Shown in pieces: positions 18,477 through 26,858 of a DNA stretch of 64,000 bases. The notes beneath the pieces were generated by a model, which did not search any database, was not told the origin of the DNA, and saw nothing but the letters and a program-made list of their open reading frames with translations. Numbering within the stretch: position 1 is the first letter of the stretch; every line of letters begins with the position of its first letter. The translations under genes and the position numbers were made by a program. Source of the stretch: Deltaproteobacteria bacterium (GTDB taxonomy: Bacteria; Myxococcota; Myxococcia; Myxococcales; Anaeromyxobacteraceae); NCBI GenBank assembly GCA_016214955.1, contig JACRMN010000024.1, positions 62,001 to 126,000 on the forward strand, in the 5' to 3' direction.

Positions 18477-20999
18477 TCACGGCCCGACCGGCACGCCCTC
18501 GGAGTACCTGAGCGGCACGCTGGGCTCGGCGCCCAGGCCGCCTTCGACGTAGGCCGGCAGCCCCTCGAGCGAGAGGGCGCTGGCGGCGCCGAGGTCGGCG
18601 AGCGGGGCACCGTCGATGATGGGCAGGTACTCCTGCACCTCGAGGGCCTTCCACAGGTAGGTGTTGCCCTGGCCGTCCTGCGCCTGCTGGCCGTCGGGGA
18701 TGCGCACCACCTTGGCCGCGATCGCCTGGGTCATCTGGTAGCCGGTGGCCTGGAGCTCGCGCCAGACGTCGGGCAGCCCGTTCACCCAGTTGCCGTCGAA
18801 GGCCAGGGCATAGGAGACGGCCACGCCGCTGCCGTCGGCCAGCGAGACCGGCTGGAGCTGGATGGGGTCGTCGAGGAGCCGCAGGACGCCCTGGGCGTCG
18901 TAGAGGAACTGCTGGGAGGCCCAGCTCTGGCCGGGATCGCTCGGGTAGTCCCAGCTGAACTGGTCGGGCAGGGGCACGCCGTTCACCGAGGCGCGCAGGC
19001 CGTACTCGCCCTGCGTCACCACGCTGCCTCCGGAGAGGAGCTTCAGGTAGGTGGGCGAGGCCGGGTTCACGTCGAAGGTCATGGTGGTGCCGGTGTCGCC
19101 CCAGAGCCGGCTGAAGACCGCACCCGCCGGGATCAGGGTGGAGAGGTTGCCGGGGTTGGCGGCGGTCTGGCGCTCGAGCTTCACCGAGCAGGTGCCGCCC
19201 TCGTAGCGGACCACGTAGGCGGCGCCGTTGCGGTTCAGGTAGTAGTCCTGGCCCTGCGGGAAGGTGAAGGGCTGGTCGCCGGCCCCGAAGGTCACCGTGA
19301 AGGTGGCCGGGTCGAAGGAGAGGACCTCCTTCCTCAGCCAGCCCGAGCCGTCCCAGACGATCCAGACCTGGCCGTTCACGCCGCCGCCGACGCTGGTGCC
19401 GGGCGTGGCGGTGAAGCCGGCGTCGGTGGCCTGGGGCGGGCCGTTGTTGCCCTGGGTGGCGATGTAGAGGCCGGGGCCCTTGGAGCCGGCGGGCTTCCAG
19501 GCCACCTGGGTGCAGCCCTGCATGCCACAGGCGCTCAGCCAGGCGCTGCGGGTGGTGTCGTCGGGACCGGGCAGGACCTGGCCCAGGCTGGCCTCGGCCA
19601 GGGTGAGGCTGCTGCCGCAGGTCTGGCCCGCCTGGCCCCAGCTGGCGTCGAGGCAGACGCTCCAGGCGGTGCCGTCGAAGCTCATGGCCAGCTGCCGGTT
19701 CTCCCAGGTGTTGACCACGGCGTCGCGCAGCGCCTCCAGCGAGCCGTTCTCCAGGGTGCGGCGCACCAGCGTGCCGGCGTAGCGCGGGCTGGTGGTGAAG
19801 GTCGGCGCCGCCTGGCCCTGCGGGACGTCGGCGCGGGTGACGGTGACGCCGGCGTCGAGCGTACCGCCGCTGGCCCAGATCTGGTGGCGGCCCTGCCAGG
19901 CGCCGTAGCTGCCCCAGACCTCGCCGCCGCCGGTGGGCGTGTAGCGGAAGGGGAAGCCGAAGGTCTTGCCGAAGTGGCGCGCGGCCTCGTCGCCGCTCAC
20001 CGCCTCGAAGAGGCCGTAGCGGTTGACCACCCGCACCGGCGAGGTCCGGTCCTTCACCGCGGTGAGGGGCGCGCCGGTGGCCGGCTCCTTGCGCAGCGAG
20101 ACCTGGCTGGCGTCGTAGACGTAGGTGACGGTGGCCTGGGGCGCGACGTTGCCGGGGCAGCCGCCGGACTGGCAGGCCTCCCAGTCCGGGAAGTAGACCT
20201 TGCCGTAGCCGCTGGTGGCCGACTTGTGGAGCACGCCGCGCGTCACCTCGCCGGACCAGTCGAGCTGGTTGAGCTGGATGACCGACTCGCCGGCGGCGCC
20301 GCGGGTGGCCTCGGCCACGAAGTAGCCCAGCGAGGCGTCCTCGGCGAACTTGGCGTGGAGCTTCCAGACACCGTAGTCGGCGTAAGAGCCGTCGGGGTTG
20401 CGGGTCGGCGCCTGGTAGATGCGCACCACCACGCGGATGAGGCGGAGCTGGCCGTCGCCCATGGACTGGCGCATCCACACCTTGACCACGTTCACGTCGG
20501 CGCCGTTCTCCTGCTCCATGGTGGAGTCCACCACCCACGGGATGACCTGCTTCCCGTTCTCCTCCACCCACGAGACCATGGCCTTGTAAGGTCCGGCGCC
20601 GACGTTGGCGGAGTCGGCGTAGTGGGTCTGGCCCATGGCCGAGAAGATGGTGTTGAGGATGTCGAACTGCGCCACCGCCCGCTCGTTCACGTAGCGGCGC
20701 ACCGGCACCGTCTCGTAGTCGCTGCCCGCCGCCGCGGCCAGGGCCCGCGCCGCCTGCGGCTTGGTCGCCGCGGCGCCTCCGCCCGAGGTCGGGATGGCCG
20801 AGATCTCGCTGGGGACGGCGATGCCGGAGACCGCGCCGCCGGTCCCGCCGCCCGTGCCGCCTCCGGTCCCGCCGCCCGTGCCTCCGCCGGCCCCACCTCC
20901 GGTCCCGCCCGCGGCCGCGGGCGTCGTGGTGCTGGCGCCGGAGCAGGCGCCGGCGAGGAGTGCCACGGTGAGGAGCACGGGGAGTCGGCGTGTGGTCAT
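18477..20999 (-). CDS. Large lipoprotein of unknown function with Gly/Thr-rich linker
   Basis: An 840-residue protein. The N-terminus has a lipobox (LLAGAC, Cys19), followed by a low-complexity linker of GGGT units at residues about 30-55. The rest is aromatic- and Gly/Thr-rich, typical of surface beta structure, with several Cys pairs (CQSGGC, CGMQGC, VCLD). No enzymatic motif is recognised. GAAGGATG at a good distance favours the ATG at 20999 over the one at 21008. It stands alone on the minus strand, divergent from glnS. It may be an outer-surface or adhesin-like lipoprotein, but this is inferred only from composition. Confidence 0.65.
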   Translation of the reverse strand: MTTRRLPVLLTVALLAGACSGASTTTPAAAGGTGGGAGGGTGGGTGGGTGGGTGGAVSGIAVPSEISAIPTSGGGAAATKPQAARALAAAAGSDYETVPVRRYVNERAVAQFDILNTIFSAMGQTHYADSANVGAGPYKAMVSWVEENGKQVIPWVVDSTMEQENGADVNVVKVWMRQSMGDGQLRLIRVVVRIYQAPTRNPDGSYADYGVWKLHAKFAEDASLGYFVAEATRGAAGESVIQLNQLDWSGEVTRGVLHKSATSGYGKVYFPDWEACQSGGCPGNVAPQATVTYVYDASQVSLRKEPATGAPLTAVKDRTSPVRVVNRYGLFEAVSGDEAARHFGKTFGFPFRYTPTGGGEVWGSYGAWQGRHQIWASGGTLDAGVTVTRADVPQGQAAPTFTTSPRYAGTLVRRTLENGSLEALRDAVVNTWENRQLAMSFDGTAWSVCLDASWGQAGQTCGSSLTLAEASLGQVLPGPDDTTRSAWLSACGMQGCTQVAWKPAGSKGPGLYIATQGNNGPPQATDAGFTATPGTSVGGGVNGQVWIVWDGSGWLRKEVLSFDPATFTVTFGAGDQPFTFPQGQDYYLNRNGAAYVVRYEGGTCSVKLERQTAANPGNLSTLIPAGAVFSRLWGDTGTTMTFDVNPASPTYLKLLSGGSVVTQGEYGLRASVNGVPLPDQFSWDYPSDPGQSWASQQFLYDAQGVLRLLDDPIQLQPVSLADGSGVAVSYALAFDGNWVNGLPDVWRELQATGYQMTQAIAAKVVRIPDGQQAQDGQGNTYLWKALEVQEYLPIIDGAPLADLGAASALSLEGLPAYVEGGLGAEPSVPLRYSEGVPVGP
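20835..20903. repeat. Tandem repeat encoding the Gly/Thr linker
   Basis: About five units of 12 bp, with minor changes, encode repeated Gly-Gly-Gly-Thr in the lipoprotein linker (minus strand). The units are near-identical in third positions, as expected for recent slippage. Confidence 0.75.
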
Positions 21000-21365
21000 G
21001 GGTGTCATCCTTCGGCAGGGGCCCGCCACGCGGGCGCGGGCTGTCGGCAGAGCACCCGCCGAGCCACGCGCAAACGGGCGCCGTTCCTGGCCGCCGGCAC
21101 TGCGGGTGCGGATGCGGTGGCGACCCGGCCCGATCCGGCAGAGGGCGCGAATCGTCCAGGCGTTGTTGGCGGTTGCGGCGCCGGGCGGTCCCGCGGTGCA
21201 GGGCGACCCGGTGCCGCGGCGAACCCCCGGGCGCCCGGCCCGAGCCCTCCCGCGATCGCCCGACGGGCCTTTCGCCCACATTCACCGGGCGTCACCAGGA
21301 CCCGGGTGTCTGCCGGCCCCGGCTCTCCTGTTGCCTGGCCGCGGCCGCTGCGATACACGCCCCGC
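21000..21365. other. Non-coding divergent region between lipoprotein gene and glnS
   Basis: This 366-bp stretch is GC-rich and shows no supported gene. Frames that cross it are continuations of the neighbouring genes or antisense frames. It contains a promoter-like element for glnS at its right end (21331-21359). I could not find a convincing promoter for the lipoprotein on the other strand. Confidence 0.6.
21331..21359 (+). promoter_or_regulatory. Possible promoter of glnS
   Basis: TTGCCT (21331-21336) and TACACG (21354-21359) are 17 nt apart and the glnS ATG follows 6 nt later. The elements are only moderate matches to consensus, but spacing and position repeat the leaderless arrangement seen at other genes in the window. 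Confidence 0.4.
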
Positions 21366-23582
21366 ATGCCGAGCAGCGCCCGCCCCAGCAACTTCCTCGC
21401 CGACATCATCGCCGCCGACCTGGCCGCCGGACGCAACGGCGGCCGGGTGGTGACCCGCTTCCCACCGGAGCCCAACGGGTTCCTGCACGTCGGCCACGCC
21501 AAGTCGATCCTGCTCAACTTCGGCCTGGCCCGCGCCTTCGGCGGCAAGGTCCACCTGCGCTTCGACGACACCAACCCCACCACCGAGGAGGTGGAGTACG
21601 TCGAGTCGATCCAGGCCGACGTCCGCTGGCTGGCCGGCGACTGGGCGCGCCTGACCTACGCCTCCGACTTCTTCGAGGACATGTACCGCTGCGCCGAGCG
21701 GCTCGTCTCCGAGGGGAAGGCCTACGTCGACAGCCAGCCCCAGGAGGTCATCCGCGAGCAGCGCGGGAGCTTCGACAGACCCGGCACCGCCAGCCCGTTC
21801 CGCGACCGGCCGGCCGCCGAGAGCCTCGACCTCTTCCGGCGCATGCGGGCCGGCGAGTTCGCGGACGGCGCCTGCGTCCTCCGGGCCCGCATCGACATGG
21901 CCCACCCCAACGTCATCATGCGCGACCCGCTCCTCTACCGGATCCGGCACGCGCACCACCACCGCACCGGCGACCGGTGGTGCATCTACCCCATGTACGA
22001 CTACGCCCATCCGCTGGAGGACGCCTTCGAGGGGGTGACCCACTCCATCTGCACGCTGGAGTTCGAGTCCAACCGCGAGCTCTACGACTGGGTGCTCGAC
22101 GCGCTGGGCCCCTGGGATCCCCGGCCGCGCCAGTACGAGTTCGCCCGGCTGGCGCTGGGCTACACCGTCCTCTCCAAGCGCAAGCTGCTCCAGCTGGTGG
22201 GCGAGAAGCGGGTCTCGGGGTGGGACGACCCGCGCATGCCCACCCTGGCCGGCCTGCGCCGCCGCGGCGTCACCCCCGAGGCGCTGCGCGACTTCGCCGA
22301 CCTCATCGGCGTCGCCAAGAACAACAGCCTGGTGGACATCGGCAAGCTGGAGTTCGCCCTCCGCGCCGACCTGGAGGGCCGGGCCCCGCGTGCCCTGGCG
22401 GTGCTCCGGCCCCTGCCCCTCGAGCTCACCAACTGGCCGGCGGGCCGCGTCGAGGAGCTCACCCTCCCCTGGTGGCCCGGGGAGCCGGAGCGCGGCGGCA
22501 GCCGGCCGGTCCCCTTCGGCCGCGACCTGCTCATCGAGCGCGAGGACTTCGCCGAGGAGCCACCGCCGGGCTGGAGGCGGCTGGCGCCCGGGCGCGAGGT
22601 GCGGCTGGCGGGCGCCTACCGGGTGCGCTGCGACGAGGTGGTGCGCGGCCCGGGCGGCGAGCCGGTGGCGCTCCGCGGGACCGTGGACCTGGCCTCCCTC
22701 GGCCCCGACGCCGAGAAGCGCGGCGGCGGCACCGTCCACTGGGTCCACGCCGGCCGCTCGCTCCCGGCCGAGGTCCGGCTCTACGACCGGCTCTTCGCCG
22801 TGGAGCAGCCCGACGCCGAGGCCGACTTCCTCCAGGCGCTCAACCCCGGGTCGCTGCAGCGCGCCCCCGGGGCGCGGATGGAGCCGGCCCTGGCCGCGGC
22901 CGCCCCCGGCAGCCGCTACCAGTTCCTGCGGCTCGGCTACTTCTTCGCCGACCCGGTGGACTCGCGGCCGGGCTCCCCGGCCTGGAACCGGACCATCACC
23001 CTCAAGGACACCTGGGCCCGGCCCGCCGCTCCGCCCGGGCTGCGCCGCGAGCCCCGGGCCCGCCCGGCCCCGCCCGCCGGACCCGCCTCGGCCGGCCGCT
23101 CCCAGGCGGACCTGCTGGCGACCGATCCCGCGGTCTCGGCCTACCTGCAAGAGGCGGTGGCCGCCGGCGCCGCCGAGCCCTCGGCCTCCCGCTGGCTGGT
23201 GAACGAGCTCCTCGGCCTGGCCCGCGGCACGCCACTGCCCGCCCTGCCGCTCTCCGGCGCCGGCTTCGGCCGCTTCGTCTCGCTGGTGGACGCCGGCAAG
23301 GTGACCTCCGCCGGCGCCAAGACCCTGCTCGCCGACCTGGTGGCGGGCGGCGGCGAGCCGGCCGCGAGGCTGGCGGCGCTGGGTCTGGCCCGCGTGGACG
23401 ACCGCGCCGCCGTGGCCGCCGCCGTGGCCCGGGCCCTGGCGGCCCAGGGGCCGCAGGTGGAGCGCTACCGCGCCGGCGAGAAGAAGCTCCTGGGCGTGCT
23501 CCTGGGCGCCGCCATGCGCGAGACCGGCGGCACGGCCGACGCCGCGGTGGTGCGGCAGGCCCTCCTCGAGCAGCTGGGGTGA
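21366..23582 (+). CDS. glnS: Glutaminyl-tRNA synthetase with C-terminal YqeY/GatB-like domain
   Basis: A 738-residue class I synthetase. The catalytic part has FPPEPNGFLHVGHAKS (HIGH motif HVGH at about residue 41), RFDDTNP and the KMSKS-like VLSKRKL. It is followed by the beta-barrel anticodon-binding region up to about residue 560 (ending RTITLKDTWA). An Ala/Pro linker then leads to about 170 extra residues (DLLATDPAVSAYLQEAV ... SAGAKTLLADLV) that resemble the GatB/YqeY tail domain. GlnRS-YqeY fusions are known, for example in Deinococcus, where the tail aids tRNA binding. The ATG at 21366 is clear. Confidence 0.95.
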   Translation: MPSSARPSNFLADIIAADLAAGRNGGRVVTRFPPEPNGFLHVGHAKSILLNFGLARAFGGKVHLRFDDTNPTTEEVEYVESIQADVRWLAGDWARLTYASDFFEDMYRCAERLVSEGKAYVDSQPQEVIREQRGSFDRPGTASPFRDRPAAESLDLFRRMRAGEFADGACVLRARIDMAHPNVIMRDPLLYRIRHAHHHRTGDRWCIYPMYDYAHPLEDAFEGVTHSICTLEFESNRELYDWVLDALGPWDPRPRQYEFARLALGYTVLSKRKLLQLVGEKRVSGWDDPRMPTLAGLRRRGVTPEALRDFADLIGVAKNNSLVDIGKLEFALRADLEGRAPRALAVLRPLPLELTNWPAGRVEELTLPWWPGEPERGGSRPVPFGRDLLIEREDFAEEPPPGWRRLAPGREVRLAGAYRVRCDEVVRGPGGEPVALRGTVDLASLGPDAEKRGGGTVHWVHAGRSLPAEVRLYDRLFAVEQPDAEADFLQALNPGSLQRAPGARMEPALAAAAPGSRYQFLRLGYFFADPVDSRPGSPAWNRTITLKDTWARPAAPPGLRREPRARPAPPAGPASAGRSQADLLATDPAVSAYLQEAVAAGAAEPSASRWLVNELLGLARGTPLPALPLSGAGFGRFVSLVDAGKVTSAGAKTLLADLVAGGGEPAARLAALGLARVDDRAAVAAAVARALAAQGPQVERYRAGEKKLLGVLLGAAMRETGGTADAAVVRQALLEQLG

Positions 23583-23655
23583 GGGACCGCACGCCCGGCT
23601 GGTCATCCGGGGCCGGTTTGGGCTATCACGACAGGCCCAGCCGCGGAGTCCCCAC

Positions 23656-24726
23656 GTGCAGCAGACAGAGAACCTGAACATCCAGGCGTTCGAGGAGATG
23701 GCGTCGCCCACCGAGGTGCACGCCCGCCTGCCGCTCACCGAGGTATCGGCCGAGTCGGTGGTGCGCGCCCGCACCGCCATCCAGGCCATCCTCGATGGGC
23801 GCGACCGCCGCCTCTTCGTGGTGGTCGGCCCCTGCTCCATCCACGACACCGAGGCCGGCCTCGACTACGCCCGGCGCCTGCGGGCGCTGGCCGACGAGGT
23901 CCAGGAGACGATGCTGCTGGTGATGCGGGTCTACTTCGAGAAGCCCCGCACCTCGGTCGGCTGGAAGGGGCTCATCAACGACCCCTTCATGGACGACACC
24001 TTCCGCATCGACCTCGGCATGGAGAAGGCGCGCCGCTTCCTCCTCGACGTCACCGCCCTGGGGCTGGGCGCGGCCACCGAGGCCCTCGACCCCATCGGCC
24101 CGCAGTACCTCGGCGACCTCATCGCCTGGACCGCCATCGGCGCCCGCACCTCCGAGTCGCAGACGCACCGCGAGATGTCCTCCGGCCTCTCCACGCCGGT
24201 GGGATTCAAGAACGCCACCGACGGCGACGTGGAGGTGGCGGTCAACGCCATCGTCTCCGCCGGCCGCCCCCACGCCTTCCTGGGCATCAGCGCCCAGGGC
24301 CGCTCGGCCATCGTCCGCACCCGCGGCAACCCGCTCGGCCACCTGGTGCTGCGCGGCGGCGGCGGGCGGCCCAACTTCGACACCGTCAGCATCTCGCTGG
24401 CCGAGCAGGCCCTGCAGAAGGCCGGCCTGCCCCAGAACATCGTCGTCGACTGCTCCCACGCCAACTCCTGGAAGAAGCCGGAGCTCCAGCCGCTGGTGCT
24501 GCGCGACGTGGTCCACCAGATCCGCGAGGGCAACCGCTCGGTGGTGGGCGTGATGATCGAGAGCTTCCTCGAGGCAGGCAACCAGCCCATCCCGGCCGAC
24601 CGCAGCAAGCTCAAGTACGGCTGCTCGGTGACCGACGGCTGCGTGAGCTGGGAGACCACCGCCAAGATGCTGCGCGAGGCCGCCGCCGTGCTGCGCGAGG
24701 TGCTGCCGGGCCGGCAGCGGAGGTAG
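23656..24726 (+). CDS. 3-deoxy-7-phosphoheptulonate (DAHP) synthase, class I
   Basis: A 356-residue enzyme of the AroF/AroG/AroH type that joins phosphoenolpyruvate and erythrose 4-phosphate in the first step of aromatic amino-acid synthesis. Signature segments: VVVGPCSIHD, VMRVYFEKPRTSVGWKG, DPIGPQYLGDL, ARTSESQTHRE, VGFKNATDG, VDCSHANS and DGCVSWETT. The N-terminal extension of about 45 residues is the usual site for feedback regulation by aromatic amino acids; which one cannot be told from sequence. The start is a GTG 73 bp after glnS. No other aromatic genes are nearby. Confidence 0.95.
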   Translation: MQQTENLNIQAFEEMASPTEVHARLPLTEVSAESVVRARTAIQAILDGRDRRLFVVVGPCSIHDTEAGLDYARRLRALADEVQETMLLVMRVYFEKPRTSVGWKGLINDPFMDDTFRIDLGMEKARRFLLDVTALGLGAATEALDPIGPQYLGDLIAWTAIGARTSESQTHREMSSGLSTPVGFKNATDGDVEVAVNAIVSAGRPHAFLGISAQGRSAIVRTRGNPLGHLVLRGGGGRPNFDTVSISLAEQALQKAGLPQNIVVDCSHANSWKKPELQPLVLRDVVHQIREGNRSVVGVMIESFLEAGNQPIPADRSKLKYGCSVTDGCVSWETTAKMLREAAAVLREVLPGRQRR

Positions 24727-24800
24727 CGCTCCGCCCCGCCCGGGGGCGCGGGTGCCGGGCGCGGCGGTGCTAGCATCCGCCGCCCTCCCGGAGGTGGCCC

Positions 24801-26858
24801 GTGCTCAACCTGCTGCTCCCCGCCCTGCTCGCCGCCGCACCGGCCGCGCCCCCGCCGCTGCGGGCAGCGGTCGACGAGGCCGCCGCCGCCCTGGTGAAGC
24901 GCCACGGAGAGGCCCACCGCCCTTCCATCGAGCGCGGCCTCCGCCAGGCCGCCGCGCTGTGGCGCCCGGCCGACGGGGACGCCCGGGCCTTCCGCGCCCT
25001 GGCCGAGGAGCAGTTCAGAGCCAGCCCGGAGGAGCGGGAGGCCCTGCTGGCCCGCTTCGAGCGGGTGCTGGAGCAGCTCGACGGCACCGCCGCCGAGGCC
25101 AACCGCGCCCTGCGCTGGGCCACCGACGTGGACCGGGGGCCGGTGCTCCCGGTCGACCCGCTCTTCGCGGCCCTCGACGCCGGGGCACACCAGGACGAGG
25201 ACCTCTTCGCCGGCAAGCTGGCCTTCGTTGCCCTGCTCAACTTCCCCCAGGCCACCCCCGAGGAGCGGCAGGCCCAGGGGGCGGGCTGGAGCCGGCGCCG
25301 CTGGGCCGAGGACCGGCTGACGAGCCGCTTCGCCCTCCGCGTCCCGGCCTCGGCAACCCAGGCGATGGCCCGCGCCGCGGCCGACGCCGAGATCTACATC
25401 GCCGGGTACAACCTCTGGGTCCACCACCTGGTGACCGGCGACCCGCGCCAGCCGGAGCGGCTCTTCCCCGCCGGCCTGCGGCTCCTCTCCCACTGGAACC
25501 TGCGCGACCAGATCCGGTCCGACTACGCCGGCGAGGGCGGCCTGCCGCGCCAGCGGCTCCTGCAGAAGGCCATGGAGCGCATCGTCGACCAGACCATCCC
25601 GGCGGCGGTGGTGAACGACCCCGCCGTGGACTGGAACCCCTTCACCAACCAGGTCTGGCCGGCGCCGGCCGCCGCCATCGAGGGAGGCGCGCCCCCGCGG
25701 GCGCGAGTGGATGGGGCCCGCGAGCCCGACAGGCGCTACGCCGTGCTCCTCGACCTCTTCCGGGCGGGGCGCCTGGCCGACCCCTGGTCGCCGGCCACGC
25801 CCACGCTGGTGCAGCGCCGCTTCGACCTCGACCGGGGCCTGCCCGAGGCCCGGGTGGTGGCCCTGCTCCGCGAGGTGCTCGACGCGCCGGTGCGGCCGCG
25901 CCTGGCGCGCCTCATCGAGAAGCGCATGGGGCGCAAGCTCGAGCCCTTCGACATCTGGTACGACGGCTTCCGGCCCCGCTCGCGGCACGCCGAGGCCGAG
26001 CTGGACGCGCTCACCCGGCAGCGCTACCCCGACGCCGACGCCTTCCGGCGCGACCTGCCGCGCATCCTGGGCGCGCTGGGCTTCGCCCCCGAGAAGGCCC
26101 GCTTCCTCGCCGAGCACATCGCCGTCGATCCAGCACGCGGCTCGGGCCACGCCCAGCCGGCCGGCCGCCGCAGCGACCTCTCCCGGCTGCGCACCCGCGT
26201 CGGCGCCGGCGGCATGGACTACAAGGGCTACAACATCGCCGTCCACGAGCTGGGCCACAACGTCGAGCAGGTCTTCAGCCTCCACGGGGTGGACTCCACC
26301 CTGCTCGCCGGCGTGCCCAACAACGCCTTCACCGAGGCGCTGGCCTTCGTCTTCCAGGCCCGCGACCTGGAGCTGCTGGGGCTGGGCAGGCCGGACGCCG
26401 AGGCCCAGGGGCTGCAGGCCCTCGACGCCTTCTGGTCCACCGCCGAGATGGCCGGCGTGGCGCTGGTGGACATCGGGGTCTGGCGCTGGATGTACCAGCA
26501 CCCGCGGGCCACCCCGGCGGAGCTGCGCCAGGCCACGCTCCGCGCGGCCCGCGAGGTCTGGAACGCCCACTTCGCGCCGCTCTTCGGCGTCCGCGACTCC
26601 CCGCTCCTGGCCGTCTACAGCCACATGATCGGCTACCCGCTCTACCTGCCCGACTACCCGGTGGGCTACCTCATCGCCTCGCAGGTGGAGGAGAGGCTCC
26701 GCGCCGAGCCGGCGCTGGGGCCGGAGTTCGAGCGGATGGCGCGCATCGGCAAGGTGGCGCCCGACGTCTGGATGCGGAGCGCCGCCGGCGAGGCGGTCTC
26801 GGCGGGCGCGCTGCTCCGCGCCGCCGCGGCGGCCCTCGACGTGGAGGAGAGGCGCTAG
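24801..26858 (+). CDS. Secreted zinc metallopeptidase-like protein (HELGH)
   Basis: A 685-residue protein with an N-terminal signal segment. The zinc motif HELGHN is at residues about 482-487, and a candidate third ligand, Glu512 in AFTEALAFVF, follows 26 residues later; this is the gluzincin arrangement used by M3-like oligopeptidases. The rest is helical with many Arg and Ala, as in M3/M2 families, but I cannot place it in a known family. GGAGGTGGCCC precedes the GTG at 24801. It ends on a CTAG shared with the opposite-strand kinase gene, so the two stops overlap. Confidence 0.7.
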   Translation: MLNLLLPALLAAAPAAPPPLRAAVDEAAAALVKRHGEAHRPSIERGLRQAAALWRPADGDARAFRALAEEQFRASPEEREALLARFERVLEQLDGTAAEANRALRWATDVDRGPVLPVDPLFAALDAGAHQDEDLFAGKLAFVALLNFPQATPEERQAQGAGWSRRRWAEDRLTSRFALRVPASATQAMARAAADAEIYIAGYNLWVHHLVTGDPRQPERLFPAGLRLLSHWNLRDQIRSDYAGEGGLPRQRLLQKAMERIVDQTIPAAVVNDPAVDWNPFTNQVWPAPAAAIEGGAPPRARVDGAREPDRRYAVLLDLFRAGRLADPWSPATPTLVQRRFDLDRGLPEARVVALLREVLDAPVRPRLARLIEKRMGRKLEPFDIWYDGFRPRSRHAEAELDALTRQRYPDADAFRRDLPRILGALGFAPEKARFLAEHIAVDPARGSGHAQPAGRRSDLSRLRTRVGAGGMDYKGYNIAVHELGHNVEQVFSLHGVDSTLLAGVPNNAFTEALAFVFQARDLELLGLGRPDAEAQGLQALDAFWSTAEMAGVALVDIGVWRWMYQHPRATPAELRQATLRAAREVWNAHFAPLFGVRDSPLLAVYSHMIGYPLYLPDYPVGYLIASQVEERLRAEPALGPEFERMARIGKVAPDVWMRSAAGEAVSAGALLRAAAAALDVEERR

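Noticed and set aside
20835-20903. CRISPR-like or minisatellite array
   Set aside because: The repeat is short, without unique spacers, and is in frame within the lipoprotein gene as a Gly/Thr linker.
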